Shown: in pieces, positions 32,927 to 46,562 of the stretch
Position numbering within the stretch: the first letter of the stretch is position 1
Layout of the letters: every line of letters starts with the position of its first letter
Source of the DNA: Unio delphinus
Taxonomy: Eukaryota > Mollusca > Bivalvia > Unionida > Unionidae
Direction of reading: 5' to 3'
Assembly: GCA_029339505.1 (NCBI GenBank)
Contig: JAQISU010000118.1
Location: forward strand, 7,593,001-7,657,000
DNA: 64,000 nt
Program-made: the position numbers and the translations under genes
The notes under the pieces: generated by a model
The model's database searches: none
What the model was told of the DNA's origin: nothing
What the model saw: the letters and a program-made list of their open reading frames with translations, nothing else

Positions 32927-33097
32927 AGCTAAAAAACTAAAGAAGCGACACCTAACGGGCGGCAAGGGGAGGTAATGGGCAAGAGTTATTGCCCTTTGTC
33001 TATATGACATAGACAGGAAAGACGAATTTTCGTCTTTTGGTAGGGCTGGATTCGCGAGGTAGCAGGCTAATATCCCTAAAGTAATGTGATTGGGGAA
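32927..33097. repeat. DIRS-like right inverted terminal repeat
   Basis: Inverted match to 25798-25965; the outermost bases differ from the left end (GGGGAACGTATTCAAAGGAG here). Confidence 0.9.
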
Positions 33098-33114
33098 CGT
33101 ATTCAAAGGAGAAA

Positions 33115-33432
33115 AGCCTTAATATTTAATAATAATTAATAAAAAAGCCTTAATATTTAATAATAATTATAAAAAGAAGCCTTAATATTTAATAATAATT
33201 AAAAAAAGAAGCCTTAATATTTAATAATAATTAATAAAGAAGCCTTAATATTTAATAATAATTAATAAAAAAGCCTTAATATTTAATAATAATTAAAAAA
33301 GAAGCCTTAATATTTAATAATAATTAATAAAAAAGCCTTAATATTTAATAATAATTATAAAAAGAAGCCTTAATATTTAATAATAATTAAAAAAAGAAGC
33401 CTTAATATTTAATAATAATTATAAAAAAGAAG
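33115..33432 (+). repeat. ~30-bp AT-rich satellite, right part
   Basis: About ten units identical in type to 23741-25757, showing that the DIRS-like element landed inside the array. Confidence 0.95.
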
Positions 33433-34181
33433 CAAACAAGGTCAAATGATAATGTATACAATTGAATAACAAAAATCACTCTTATATAACAGGCAAATAA
33501 ACAGGCTTTTTTTATAATTATCTTACCTGCTACTATTTAGTCATTAATAAATCACCTTAAAAAAGCTAGCTCTTTTTTGTGGTGCTATGACTTCAGATTA
33601 GCCTGCTGTCAGCTCTAATCTGCCCAGATGTGTCAAGTATTGTTTTTTTTTAGTCTCTTAGATCAACCAATTACAGTGCTTCCTAAACTGTAAAGAATCT
33701 GTCTAAATATATTTATGGTTTTATGAAAATGTTCATCACCATTTCTTTCAGTATTTAGAGTTATGGGGTTTTTGTTTATTGGTGAAACAAATGACAGTGG
33801 TCTTGAGTGCGTTTGATAAATAGATAGAAACACCATTTTGCCGTTAAGGATGGATGGATTTGGAGATAGTGAAGGTTTCCCCCCCCCCCCCCCCGAGGTA
33901 AATGTGATCAGTTAATGTATTTAACAGAGAAATTAATTCCCATGACAACAAATCAATTCACTGTATACCTAGTTTATGTAGCAATCTTGAGTGCCTCTTG
34001 TGATTAGCTAGTAATTTGATAAGCGAGTTGTACATATGTAGTATAGCATCGTCCATTGAAGTCTTGAAGAATACCACATTATATGTAACACACCTTTATA
34101 ATAAAGTACATTGTACTTATAACCGTAGTATTCCAAATGAAAATATGCACCTTATGATGTGCACTTTATTCAGAGAGTGCT

Positions 34182-34245
<64 letters not shown>

Positions 34246-34306
34246 AAATGACAATATATTATATACAAATTAATTTGGCAGCTCCAGGGTCTTCATGAAT
34301 ACTTAC
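33433..34306. other. GGPS1 intron 2 (part), with simple repeats
   Basis: Unique intron DNA with a 16-base C run (33879-33894) and an (ATT)n microsatellite (34183-34244). No exon seen. Confidence 0.75.
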
Positions 34307-34375
34307 TGTTACTAGTTTGTTTCTGACTTGTTTTCCAGGAATTTGACAAATATAGTGGTAAGGATCTAGTAGAAC
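34307..34375 (-). CDS. GGPS1: GGPS1 exon 2
   Basis: Encodes VLLDPYHYICQIPGKQVRNK followed by LVT. PGKQVR is the conserved N-terminal motif of GGPP synthases. Acceptor TTACAG, donor GTAAGT; phase 0 at both sides. Confidence 0.92.
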
Positions 34376-36052
34376 CTGTAAGTATAACATTAAAAATAAT
34401 ATTACAATTCCAACAGAAGCAGTAAGGTAAATGTGATGGGTATTTGAATGTTCTTTCACAAAGGTACCCTTTCGATTTGTTGTTGTTTTAGGGTTTAACG
34501 CCATTTTTCAGCACACGATAGGCTATACATGGTGGCCAGTATTATTGGTGGAGGAAGAATCTGGGAAAAATCCCTGAAGGAACCACCGACTCACGAGAAG
34601 CTACTGGCAAGCTTGCTCACATAACTACATTAGCCGAATCTTTGACTCGAACAACCGCAGACAGAGGTGAGATGGCAGTGATCCGTAACGGCAAGCACTT
34701 TAGACTACTCTGGGCCCATGTATCCTTTTTGAATTTGTAAGTACAAGTTTTAAATTGTAAGGTCATTAAGTAACCAAAGAAATTTTTATAGATTTTTTAA
34801 ACATATTAACAGTGTCGATATCCTTCATAAAAACCCAGCAAAGAATGATACAGAATCAGATCAAACGTTTGGGCCAAAATTTAGGTGGGATTTTTTAAAA
34901 CCATCTTTTTATCATCTTAGAATAAATTATGTAATTGATGGTAAATTTATTTTCAAGCAAAGAAAATTAAAGGAAAAGACTGCAAGTTTTATGACAGATA
35001 ATTTGATATATTTACAAAATCTTTACAAAGGTATTGATATCTCAGTTGTCCTATGCTATGTACTTAATATAAAAATATATGCTACAGTCAAATTGTGAAA
35101 ATCCATTGACTCTAGCATAGTCTCCAAGTTGAAGAAAGATAAGTACCATTTTTACCTTGTGTTTGACCAAATATAAATATCTTTTTATATACAAAACCTT
35201 TAGATACAAAGATATTACACTCTAAACTGTCTGATAACTTTGGGTTGGGGTGGCGTTATGACTCTATGATTTTAAACTAAGTAGCAGAAAGTAGCAACCC
35301 CATCAGGTGTTGTAGAACTTAACAAATAATTTAATTGTCAATGTTATAAATGAAAATGTTAGAGTAACCTACAGCATTATGAAGTGAATTCAAAATATTC
35401 CTGAAAGAATTATATTAAAATCAAAAGAATAAAATGTTCTGCATTCAACTTCTGAACTGGATATGTATTGGTCCACCAAGAATCATGATGCTGTCAAAAT
35501 GCCGTTCTCCAGAACTCTTGAATAATTCATAATAGTTCCAGAATAATATTAGTCCAAACAATAAGCATATTCTATTTCCAATCAGCCAAAAAAAATGTTT
35601 TTGCTCTCAAATAGTATTTATGCACAACATAAAACACATCTGCAAATGATGTAACAACAGGAACACAAGAAATAAATATGACTCCAATAAATTGGAATGA
35701 GATTTCATTACTCAGCAGTTTTCCTCTAATATACACCTTCTATTATGACTATATTTCACAACTAACCCTCACATGACAGATCAATCCTGGCGATGTAGCC
35801 CTGATGATGACATAGTGCATCCAGATGTTTTATTGTGGTTTGGCAGGCAGAAGATTGCAGGTGATTAGGAGGTAGTGTGAATAAATTTAATTTACATTAT
35901 AATAGCATGTAATGAAAAATAACAAAGAATTTAAAACTGACGAACATTATTAAATTAAAACAAATATATCATCAAAATCAGACATATGTAACATTACCAA
36001 AATAAAATTATTTTTCAAAAAAGGAACAATCTTTTTATTTTCTAGTGAATAC
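34376..36052. other. GGPS1 intron 1
   Basis: Apart from the SINE, AT-rich unique sequence with no recognisable exon. Confidence 0.65.
34485..34714 (-). repeat. SINE family B copy
   Basis: From TTTTAGGGTTTAACGCC to a degraded tRNA-like head near GACTACTCTGGGCCC. Inserted in GGPS1 intron 1. Confidence 0.8.
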
Positions 36053-36112
36053 CTTTTCGGTCTGTTTTTCATCAGATTCTTTAGTAGTATGATCATCCAC
36101 AAGATTTGACAT
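36053..36112 (-). CDS. GGPS1: GGPS1 exon 1 (start codon)
   Basis: GGPS1 makes geranylgeranyl diphosphate from farnesyl and isopentenyl diphosphate, for protein prenylation. This exon holds the start Met and 20 codons (MSNLVDDHTTKESDEKQTEK), which join exon 2 in phase 0 through donor GTATTC. The length of the N-terminal extension fits the animal family. The eight exons found (36112 down to 12812) give 207 codons in one continuous frame with canonical GT/AG borders, both Asp-rich motifs and no stop, so the host gene looks functional. The 5' UTR is not resolved; a CAG at ~36122 could be an acceptor of a non-coding first exon. Confidence 0.85.
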
Positions 36113-39100
36113 GATGGTAATGCTGCTTCAAGTACAGAATAGATACTTATTCCTGAAAGACATGTAAACCAGTCAGAATATCTAAATGGAGAAAAGGCAT
36201 TTCTTACTAACATATAAACCTTTAATTTAAATAAAAATGTAAAATTTGACAATACAGAAAACTGTATGTACTTATAAGCAGAATCGAACTATAGACAACA
36301 GAGATCTGATCTGCCATTGCATAATGCACAAGCAAATTAGGTCTATCTAATTTTGATCTATTGGTCACATGTAAGAAACCGCAAAGGCCCAGATCTAACA
36401 GTGCATTGCACAATGGAAAATCTGGGTATGTGCAGAATGTATTTGGGCTTCACTTATAAGCAAGTATAAACACCAATTAATAAAACATCTGGGCATTTTA
36501 AAAATCAACACAACATACAATCAGGAATAAAACGCTCAATAATTAACTCTTAATTTCATACACACAGGTTATAACCTTTGTTAACTGACACAATCTGAAT
36601 TAAATTATACATGTACCAGACACTGCAGTTTTGCATAATATACCTTTAACCCAATGTTTATTACTATCATTTTAGAAATTAATTTCTGCTAATATGAATT
36701 CCTGCAAGCCAGGCAAAGCCAAATTTACTCTTTCTTTAATGTGCATCAACCATTAATTTAACCAACAGAAAGAGCAAATATACATAAACAAAAAATGTAC
36801 ATACATATAATAGTTATAAGAGATGCTTAAAATAGTTAATTATACAAAATGAGAAGCAAAATATGATTTAAAAAACCCAATGTAATTTTGCTTTAAGGAA
36901 TCAAAATTCATATAATGTCCTTTTACAATATATTTGTGTTCATTGACAAAACCCGAGTGTAAAATAAGCTTTTAAATATTTCACCTTCAATTTCATTAGT
37001 CTCCTGTAAAAACTGCACTTATCATGCAACAATTTTTTGGGCATTTTTGATCTTTACACCTGAACATGTAATCATTTTAAAATTTGAAGTCTAAACTTTT
37101 AATTTACTCTGTATAGCCAGTATTCTGCCTACAATTGTGAAACTACATATCTAGCAGCCCAACCAACCACATATATACCTACAAATACACTTGCCTCACT
37201 CTTGGAATAAATTCAAATATAGCTCAGGCATTCTCAAGTTACCAAGCCACATGTCAGTAGACAAGTCCCCAAAAAAACAATTGAGAGGTCAAGGAAAGGT
37301 GTCATATTTCATTCATAAATCTCAGTATTCTTTAAATTTTATACCCTGTGATCTTGCAACAGAGGTTTTGGAAACGCTTAATAATGCACATTTGGATGCA
37401 TATTTTTTATTTGGGATGCAGAAAATCACTTATACAGGAGTCCTCCACATACAACAATTTGCTGAACAGCAAATTCATGTGCTTCCTAGTCCTGTTTCAA
37501 ACACTTGTTTATTTAGGAACATATGTTGATCCATTGATCCTTTTAGATGTCTGATATATTTACAATCAGAAAATTTAGTGACTGAAGACCCACAGATGTA
37601 CATGTTTGTCATTGTAAGAGTACAACTGAAGAACATGACCCAAAAGCTTGGTGGCAAGTTCAAAGACATGACTAGCTGTGGAGTGGTGAGAAAATGTGCT
37701 GATATTTACAATGACTGATTTCAGAGGCAGAATGACACATTGATGTACTTGTGTATAAGAGTACATCAAAGAACATCTTTAGCTTTCATTGTTGTGTTGT
37801 TTCCAAGTGTAGCCAAATCAATAGTGCATATGACCTCAAAATCAAGACATGTTGAGAGTTAGACAAAATGCTGTTTGCAAATTTGGATTAGTATTTTGCG
37901 TTTAAATGGTAAATTGATGAAGACTGAAATGAAATTCAATAGAGTGATAGAAGTTGCAAGAAATTACATATCACACTGAACACTGTGTGTGATATGTGTG
38001 ATGCCTAAGGTTAGTGCTTGGAATAAGACCTTTCCTTGGCCTGACATAATTCACTCTTTCTATAATGGACAAACAAGGGCTACAAATCAGTGCTGTAAGG
38101 AAGTTAGAATATTAATCTATATGGCAATCACTGTTTCTGCTCAAAACATCTGGAAATATAGCCATTTCAGTTATGCCCAATTTGCTTCTGGTAGGGGACT
38201 GCAACTATTGCTGGTGGACTCCTGTTTTTCCCAAAAAAGGAGTCCTGAACTCCTAGTTTTAAAATCCTAGTGAGACCTCAGTTGCAACATTACATTTGGT
38301 AGCATCTTTATTTCATATTTATAGGTACCACATTCTTCTGTTACATAAATGACCATAGTTTCTTTCATCTATTGTATGCCATTTCCATCTTGATGTCATG
38401 ATCAGGCTCACATTCTCTTCCATAGAGACAATAGTGTGAGTATTTACTTTTTAAAACAAGTCTTGACAAACAATGAATAAATATTTATATTTTAACTTAT
38501 CTGTTAAATTTAAATTTTAATACATGTATTCTCCGACTTTCGGGTTTAACATAGCTGATATGTGGGTTGCCGATTCTAAACAATCAGCAATTCAAAAATT
38601 ATTTTGATGCATATCACTGATGTTTAGAAGTGATTAAAATGAAGTGGGAACACATCTATAATGATCAACGACTAGGAGGATTTTCTTCAAGGTGCAATCA
38701 TTGTACCAAAAATGTACCAACAAGAAGTCATGTTTATGATCTGTTGTTTACATGATAATTACATGTGAGCAATACATATATACTCATTGCTTGCCAAACA
38801 ATGCAATGGATAAAATTGATCATTCCATAACAAATCATGCAAGTCAAAATATATACCCAGGAGACCTCTCTGATTTTCATCTTTTTTTTCTTTCTGAGGT
38901 TTACATCTATGTAAAGGATGACTGCAGGCAAAATTTCAGTAAAACAATTCCAATTACTTATGAGGGTAGCATTGTCTTTTTCACATGCAAATTCACTTGT
39001 TTACAATGGTAGATTATAAACTGCTTGTCTTAATTTTTTTTTATATTATTGAGAGATCTTGCTGAAAATTATAATAACACATATTTGTCATACAGCAAAT

Positions 39101-42100
39101 CTGGATCTACCTAAGATTTTCAACATCACAAATATTTGTAGACATGTACACTCTTAAAGGTGTTTTGTTCACTGGATTTTTTTCCTAGCCATATCTCACG
39201 GAACCACTTCTACCACAGGTCATCCATCGCAAACGTCAAAAAAAAAAAATACATTTTTTAAAAATATACCAACAGAGGATAGTACCAGATGAACCTCATC
39301 TGAATCAATGTCATTGTTAAGCTGTAACGTTGGCTACAATTTCAGACAAATCACAAAATGTTAAAATTGTTCGAGTGTTTAGGACCCTCCGACTACAAAC
39401 AGGTTAGAAATAATAAATTGTTGAATGAATAGACTAGGTTTTATCCATTTTTTCTTAATATCTTAATGTCTTTTGTTTTAAAATCAGTGGGGTTGGTGAG
39501 TTTTCAAACATGAAACAATCGAGAGGGTGTACAAATAGCTCAAGGTAGCATCAACAACAAAAATGATTTAAAAAAAAAAAAACAACCTAGTATATTTAAG
39601 TAAAATACAGCTTTCAAGATTATACTTTTTGAGATGGATAATTTTACCAGGACCAACATTTATATATTCATAAAAGACCTTTGGTATTTTTGCTTATTAT
39701 CTATCAATAGTAATTACATTTGACACCACACACACCTTTCGTTCACCAGTCACCCATATTGCACAAAATAAGTAAAGCTGGTACAACATTTTCAAGATAC
39801 GTATAACTTTTGTTATGGAAAAAAATAAAAATATAATAGTAATTCAATGTGCATTTATTTTATAATTTGATGAGAGATTGGTTTTAAAGTTTATTCTAAT
39901 AAATAGTGATCTGATCATTTTAATGCTAATTTACGGTTAATATACCACTTCTGTTTCCCTCATGCAGTCTGGTTTCCAAACAATTTTGATTCAAAGTAAG
40001 ATTAAATGGAATGGAAGGATAGAGTTCAGGCGGAAGAACTAAAATGTTGTGGGACTGCTGCCAGTAAGTTTTCACATCCTGATAAGATAAGATGTCAATG
40101 ACGATGCAGTAGACTACTCGTATTTGGTACTTACTTGTTCATAAATAAATTGTATGTATCGTTTAGACTGTATGCCATGCTGTATCAGGCTGCAAACTGT
40201 ATGTACAGGATTGCAATTGCATATCCCAACGTTTTCCGCTTAAGTTATGGAACAAATATAATGACAGAAATCACTTAAGCTTGTTTTTTTAAGGTTTATA
40301 TTTGTAACTTAACAAGTATTCATGCCCCAGAGTTGACACAGCTTAAATTTAATAATGTATAGTGCTACAGAAGAACACAGCAAACTTGTCATTTTAAGAG
40401 CCATTTATGCCTTTTTCGGTATTATAATTATAAAAGAGGTGAAATTTCCCGTTAATTAGCTACATTCACTAAACTACACATTATATTATGTAGATATAAA
40501 ATGGTTGATCTTAAGAAATTAAACATCTTGAGTAACACCAAGGTTTCATACCGACTGTGTGAATTTAATGTTGGTGTTGCTGATATGTATTGTTTGGGGT
40601 AAAGGATTTGAATGAGAAAGTCTTTGTGTTGTGATCAGAATGGCCTTAGTTTTATCATCAGAAAATGATCATGAAAGTACCCCAAAAATCATACATTGGG
40701 TGCAAAACTGATCTGTCTTCTTGAGACTGATGTATGTTATAATTAGCTGAGCATGTTGATGGATTAAATAATCAGCATGGAATTGGTGGATATTTGTCAA
40801 ACCAAGTGAGTTAGACACATTATGTTTGTAAATTTGTAAAATATGAGTAGATGTTTTTAATAAATTTTCTTATTTACTGACAGAAATGAGTGCATTTTCC
40901 TGCTACAGCTGTCTCAGATGAATTCTGAATTGAAAGAATTAAAAGGTAAATGACTAATAATTATTCACAACTGCTGAAAATTATAGTATTGTTTTGTATT
41001 GATTCTTCAACTCTTATATCCATATAGAAAATGTGTTGATATATTGATTAATCATTTCACCCTTAATTTTGATGTTTTACCCTCATCATAAAAGTAGATC
41101 ACTGAAGTTCATATTTAATTCTTTATTGACGTTCATGTTTGATTTATGCTCATTGATTGTATTTGTCTCTCTGAGTACCACATCCATACATAAAGGAGTC
41201 ACTGTGACCTACATTTCAAATTTTATATTTAAAGCAAAGATGCTCATAATGGGATACTATTTTTTTCTTTTACTAATTTTGGTTTTTGCATTAAATTTTT
41301 TGGGCAATGTGTACTGTTTTCCCTTGAATGAAGAAACATTGTGAATTTTCATGTTTAATCTTTATAGCATTGTTAAAGAAACAGATCTGTATGACCTGTA
41401 TTTCATTCTTCAGTGATTTTGTTGCAATTTTGTGTTTAACCCTTTAGCTATGACTACCGCATCTAAGTGTCACCTGTAAATAGCTCTTGAACCCCACTGA
41501 CACATATTTGCAGTGTTGATAAGCCTAGTTTACTACCCTAGTGTCACTTGTGTGCATAAAGTTCAGTAGTACTCTAAACCCCAGTGTCACATCTATGCAG
41601 ACAATACCACTGTCAACTAAACATTGATTGGTTGAAAGTACAGAAGTTTACATATTTTTGATTATCATAACCCTTGAGAAGACTGTTTACTCAATATTTT
41701 GATACAAGTTTGAAAGCTGAGAGGTTAAATTTAGACACACTGTTATGGAGACGTTGGAATATCTTGGAATGTACATTGTCATTTATGTGTGAATAATGAC
41801 TGTTTTGAGAGGTACCACTCTCAACTTTGTAATTAGAGTGTGGATTTCATTCATGTTTTTATATGTACATATGTAAATATTGGATTTATTTGTGGGATTC
41901 AAAATAGTTTACATGACATAAATTTCTTGTATGATCGGATATAGGAGTATATAAAGTGGAAATATATGAATAACAGACACTATACAAGGTAAGCTGTTTT
42001 TTTTAAAATTTTACTGAAATCCAGCAAAAGCTTATGAAATAATGAATATAAATCTAAGCATGTTTTGATTGTCAGTTTCTGTAGTCAGCCTTGATGATGC

Positions 42101-42687
42101 TCTAGTATTCAGGCTAGCAATCTGCCTCAGTAGTTGCAGTAACTGATATGAAACTGCACAACAGCTGTTGTAGCTAAAAGGTTAAAGTTCATTTATTGGT
42201 TGGTGTTTATGTCTCACTTGTGAAATTTGATAATTGCACAATCTCTCTTATTACTATACTCTTACAGCCAAAGAAGGTTGCTGTGATCTATATTTTACTG
42301 ACAGGGCTTAAGTATCATGACCACATGGATTCTTCTATGCAGTATATATCCTACTCAGAACTTAGAATAAGTATGGAAAACTCCATATTAATGACTATAT
42401 ATGTATATTGAACTAAGTTACTCTCAGCAGGTTAAATGTGTATTATACCTGTGAAAAAGATTTCATTAGTGGACAGCATGATGCATGATTTTCCTGTGAG
42501 GCCCTGTCTGTATGGCAAATCAAGGTAATTGTTGATACATTAACTATGACTTATAATACTATGCTGTGACTCCAGGGTTACTCCAAGTAAACTGTTACCT
42601 GAATGGGTGGGTAGTGTAATAATTTCTTAAGGAAGAATGCTTTGTTTAATTATGTCATGTTTTGTATGCCCTGTTACAGTAAGGAGG
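36113..42687. other. Gene-poor host DNA upstream of GGPS1
   Basis: AT-rich unique sequence. I find no convincing gene. A weak candidate exon pair on the plus strand (40044-40063 and 40884-40945, with GT/AG borders and compatible phase) is noted but not called. Confidence 0.55.
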
Positions 42688-42965
42688 ACCGCTTCAGTGG
42701 CCTAGAGGTTAGTGTGTCCGCCTTGGGAAGCAGGAGGTCGTGGGTTCGACAGTTGCCTCACTTGGCACTCAGCATTAAGAGGTTAGTGTTAGGACTGGTT
42801 GGCTTGGTGTCAGGATAATGTGACTGGGTAGGACATCATGTTAAATGTCTGCAGCATGATGCCCCAGTGCAAAACATCACTATAAACTGCCTCACTGCAG
42901 ACATCGTAGCGATATGACTGAAAAATTGTTAAAGCTACGTTAAAAATCCTAATCAAACAAACAAA
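42688..42965 (+). repeat. SINE family A, full copy
   Basis: Starts with a tRNA-like head (GGCCTAGAGGTTAGTGTGTC as box A region, GTGGGTTCGACAGTT as box B), then the shared body GGTTAGTGTTAGGACTGGTT and GTCTGCAGCATGATGCCCCA, and an AAATCCTAATCAAACAAAC tail. Confidence 0.85.
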
Positions 42966-44372
42966 CACTAAGGAGGTAGGTCATTAGGTTGGTTGTTTAA
43001 TGTTTGTTGCTTAGTGGTATGTCAGCAGAATACTGGCTATATATTGCCAATTCAAAATTAAACTTGACAATTTTGGAAAGATTAAACCCTGAATATCTTG
43101 GACCCAATTTCACCTACACTTAACAAAATTAGTACATGAATATATGGGAGAGTCACACAATGATATAATAAATCGGGTCATTGATCCAATCGTCATATAT
43201 TATCAGCTGTTGTTTGTTACACCAGTAATAAGGTACTCCCAGACCCCCCACCCCCTGTCTGGTCAAGTGGTCTAAAGTACTTTGTGTTATGGGGTGGCGT
43301 ATATAATGTTAGTATATATCCCACCTCTTTTGGTACTCGGTATCTAGGAGATGACCGCCCTCAATGTAATTGCCCGGTTCGATTAAATATAAGTGGTGAA
43401 ACTTAAAGATGGAAATATATATAGAGATCTGAGCAGATATATAGAACAAACAAAATCGAGCCCCCATACAGGTACAGGTAAACGAACAATTTAATTAATT
43501 ACATAACAGAACTATCTGAAGTCATTACATTAAAATATCTTAGCTTTTAGAAACAAAACTTTCGTGATTTACAAAGGAAAGCACAAATGGATTCAAATAA
43601 AATAGCTGATCTGTTTACTGATAGATTTAGTTTATCATAGGATTGAGTGAACAGTCAAAGTCAATGACTTATATGATTTCATAACCTATTCTTCCTTTCA
43701 CTTGACTTCCACTGTAGCTATTCAGACGCCTGGATCTCCGGATTCCACTCTCAACAATCCATCCCAGGATACTCAGTGTTTATATGTAGCACGATTACAT
43801 CATAGGATTCCACTTTTCAGATTTTCCCATCTCAGATTGCACTCCTAAGGCTATTTTTTCGCTTTTTTTTAAATAAATATTAATAGACACCCTAAATTTC
43901 CTGTTATTTATGATACCAGGGATTTTGCATTACCCATGCTTGTTATCAGATATTTCTATCAGTGCTCCACAGATGCTAAGACTATCAATCGACTCCTAAT
44001 GTCCTATAAAGACCCAAAAGGTCAAATGGCTAATTCATCAGGCATTAACATCACTCAATAATACAGATCACATGAGACCTAGCAGTTCTGAGCCCGCCAC
44101 AAGGTACACAGCGAATAAATGAGATACATTTGCAATCAGTTACATCATTTCACACTCGCTCTAAATCATACGTGAATTCTTATAAATTAGGTTAAGTCAA
44201 ATGGATTCTCATAATCATATTAAGTATAGTAATGCATTCAATTCTTAAAACCTAATGTTTATGCTAACACGACAACAAATTAAACAATTTGTCAGACTTA
44301 TCTAAAGATTAATGTACAACTTCCTATGCATAACTCAACACCGTTTTACTTAAAAGACACATTATTATTATA
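42966..44372. other. Unique host DNA
   Basis: No gene or repeat recognised, apart from local C-rich sequence near 43240. Confidence 0.6.
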
Positions 44373-44700
44373 CGACTGCTCTGATGGCTTAGTGTTTAGA
44401 GCATTTGCTGCAGAAGCTTGAGGTCATGGGTTCGATCCTAGGCCGAGTTATACCAAAGACTTACAAAAATGGTACTAACAGCTGCCACGCTTGAAACTCA
44501 ACATTAGGAGGTTAGTGTTAGGACTGGTCGGCCTGCATAGTGTCAGGATAATTTGACTAGGTGGGACATCATTTTACATGTCTGCAGCATGATACCCCAG
44601 TGTTAGACATCACTATAAACTGCCTCGCTGCAGACATAATAGTGATATGACTGAAAATTTTTTAAAGCCATGTTAAAAATCCTAATTAAACATACAACGT
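44373..44700 (+). repeat. SINE family A, full copy
   Basis: tRNA-like head with GGCTTAGTGTTTAGAGCA and box B GGGTTCGATCCTAGGC, then the family A body, ending AAAAATCCTAATTAAACA. It preserves the middle segment (CCAAAGACTTACAAAAATGG) that locates the element 1 insertion at 9709. Confidence 0.85.
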
Positions 44701-45083
44701 ATACAACAATTAACATACACAAAGCAGATTACGTCTATAATAAGGTACTGGCCATTTAAGGGCATAGCTGTGGTTTTCTTTGAGTTGAGTATTTTCTTTT
44801 CATTTACCTCACAACAATATTTTTTCATATCATATCATGGATATAATGTGGTGTTATTTTGCTTTAAATTGGATCAAAACATTTTCCAGCTATGACAGAT
44901 GGAAATTAAATAAAAATGTGTGCGGCCTCTGCCCCAGAACATTAAATTGTTGGTCCTTAATATAATTGTGAGATAGCTTGTTACATTTACATGTACATAT
45001 TGTAATACCGTGTTATACTGCACTACAGAAGTTTTAGTAGTACCCAGCTCAACTATCATGGCAGTCAGAGTTGGCAGCCTCTT

Positions 45084-46526
45084 TTGTCTTTGGGAATAGA
45101 ATTTAACTCCATTTCCTTTTTGTCATTGGGAATAGAATTTAACCCCATTTCCTTTTTGTCTTTGGGAATAGAATTTAACCCTATTTCCTTTTTGTCTTTG
45201 GGAATAGAATTTAACCCCATTTCCTTTTTGTCTTTGGGAATAGAATTTAACCCCATTTCCTTTTTGTCATTGGGAATAGAATTTAACCCCATTTCCTTTT
45301 TGTCATTGTGAATAGAATTTAACCCCATTTCCTTTTTGTCATTGTGAATAGAATTTAACCCCATTTCCTTTTTGTCTTTGGGAATATAATTTAACCCCAT
45401 TTCCTTTTTGTCTTTGGGAATAGAATTTAACCCCATTTCCTTTTTGTCTTTGGGAATAGAATTTAACCCCATTTCCTTTTTGTCTTTGGGAATAGAATTT
45501 AACCCCATTTCCTTTTTGTCATTGGGAATAGAATTTAACCCCATTTCCTTTTTTTCATTGGGAATAGAATTTAACCCCATTTCCTTTTTGTCATTGGGAA
45601 TAGAATTTAACCCCATTTCCTTTTTGTCATTGGGAATAGAATTTAACCCCATTTCCTTTTTGTCTTTGGGAATAGAATTTAACCCCATTTCCTTTTTGTC
45701 TTTGGGAATAGAATTTAACCCCATTTCCTTTTTGTCTTTGGGAATAGAATTTAACCCCATTTCCTTTTTGTCTTTGAGAATAGAATTTAACCCTATTTCC
45801 TTTTTGTATATGGGAATAGAATTTAACCCCATTTCCTTTTTGTCATTGGGAATATAATTTAACCCTATTTCCTTTTTGTCTATGGGAATAGAATTTAACC
45901 CCATTTCCTTTTTGTCTTTGGGAATAGAATTTAACCCCATTTCCTTTTTGTCTTTGGGAATAGAATTTAACCCCATTTCCTTTTTGTCATTGGGAATAGA
46001 ATTTAACCCCATTTCCTTTTTGTCTTTGGGAATAGAATTTAACCCTATTTCCTTTTTGTCTATGGGAATAGAATTTAACCCCATTTCCTTTTTGTCTTTG
46101 GGAATAGAATTTAACCCCATTTCCTTTTTGTCTTTGGGAATAGAATTTAACCCCATTTCCTTTTTGTCTTTGGGAATAGAATTTAACCCCATTTCCTTTT
46201 TGTCATTGGGAATAGAATTTAACCCCATTTCCTTTTTGTCTTTGGGAATAGAATTTAACCCTATTTCCTTTTTGTCTATGGGAATAGAATTTAACCCCAT
46301 TTCCTTTTTGTCATTGGGAATAGAATTTAACCCCATTTCCTTTTTGTCATTGGGAATAGAATATAACCCCATTTCCTTTTTGTCATTGGGAATAGAATTT
46401 AACCCCATTTCCTTTTTGTTTATGGGAATAGAATTTAATCCCATTTCCTTTTTGTCTTTGGGAATAGAATTTAACCCCATTTCCTTTTTGTCTTTGGGAA
46501 TAGAATTTAACCCCATTTCCTTTTTA
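45084..46526 (+). repeat. 36-bp minisatellite array
   Basis: About 40 units of TTTGGGAATAGAATTTAACC plus CCATTTCCTTTTTGTC. Since the unit is 12 codons long without stops, long frames exist on both strands (minus: MGLNSIPKDKKE repeated). Changes between units are mostly amino-acid changing (K/N/I at one site), as expected for non-coding DNA. Not called as a gene. Confidence 0.95.
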
Positions 46527-46562
46527 AGATGATGGAGCCAATAGTGCTATTAATTAAAAGTT

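Larger units (their letters stand above)
25760..33114 (-). mobile_element. DIRS-like tyrosine-recombinase retroelement, decayed
   Basis: A 7.35-kb GC-richer block inserted in the AT-rich satellite and in GGPS1 intron 2. On the minus strand the order is gag-like, reverse transcriptase, RNase H, tyrosine recombinase. The ends are inverted repeats, and a short internal region (26023-26115) is complementary to both ends joined, the hallmark of DIRS1-type elements, which replicate through a circular intermediate. All coding parts have stops or frameshifts. It lacks LTRs. Host and element differ clearly in base composition. Confidence 0.85.

Noticed and set aside
37191..37529. 112-residue plus-strand frame
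   Set aside because: No recognisable domain, no splice or start context, composition like surrounding unique DNA.
40044..40945. Possible two-exon start of a plus-strand host gene (40044-40063, 40884-40945)
   Set aside because: Splice borders and phase fit (reading NECIFLLQLSQMNSELKELK in the second exon), but the first exon has only six codons, no third exon was found and no family is recognised.
45065..46516. 483-residue repeat protein (MGLNSIPKDKKE units)
   Set aside because: Frame length follows from a 36-base stop-free unit; both strands are open, changes are mostly amino-acid changing, and there is no unique coding sequence around it.
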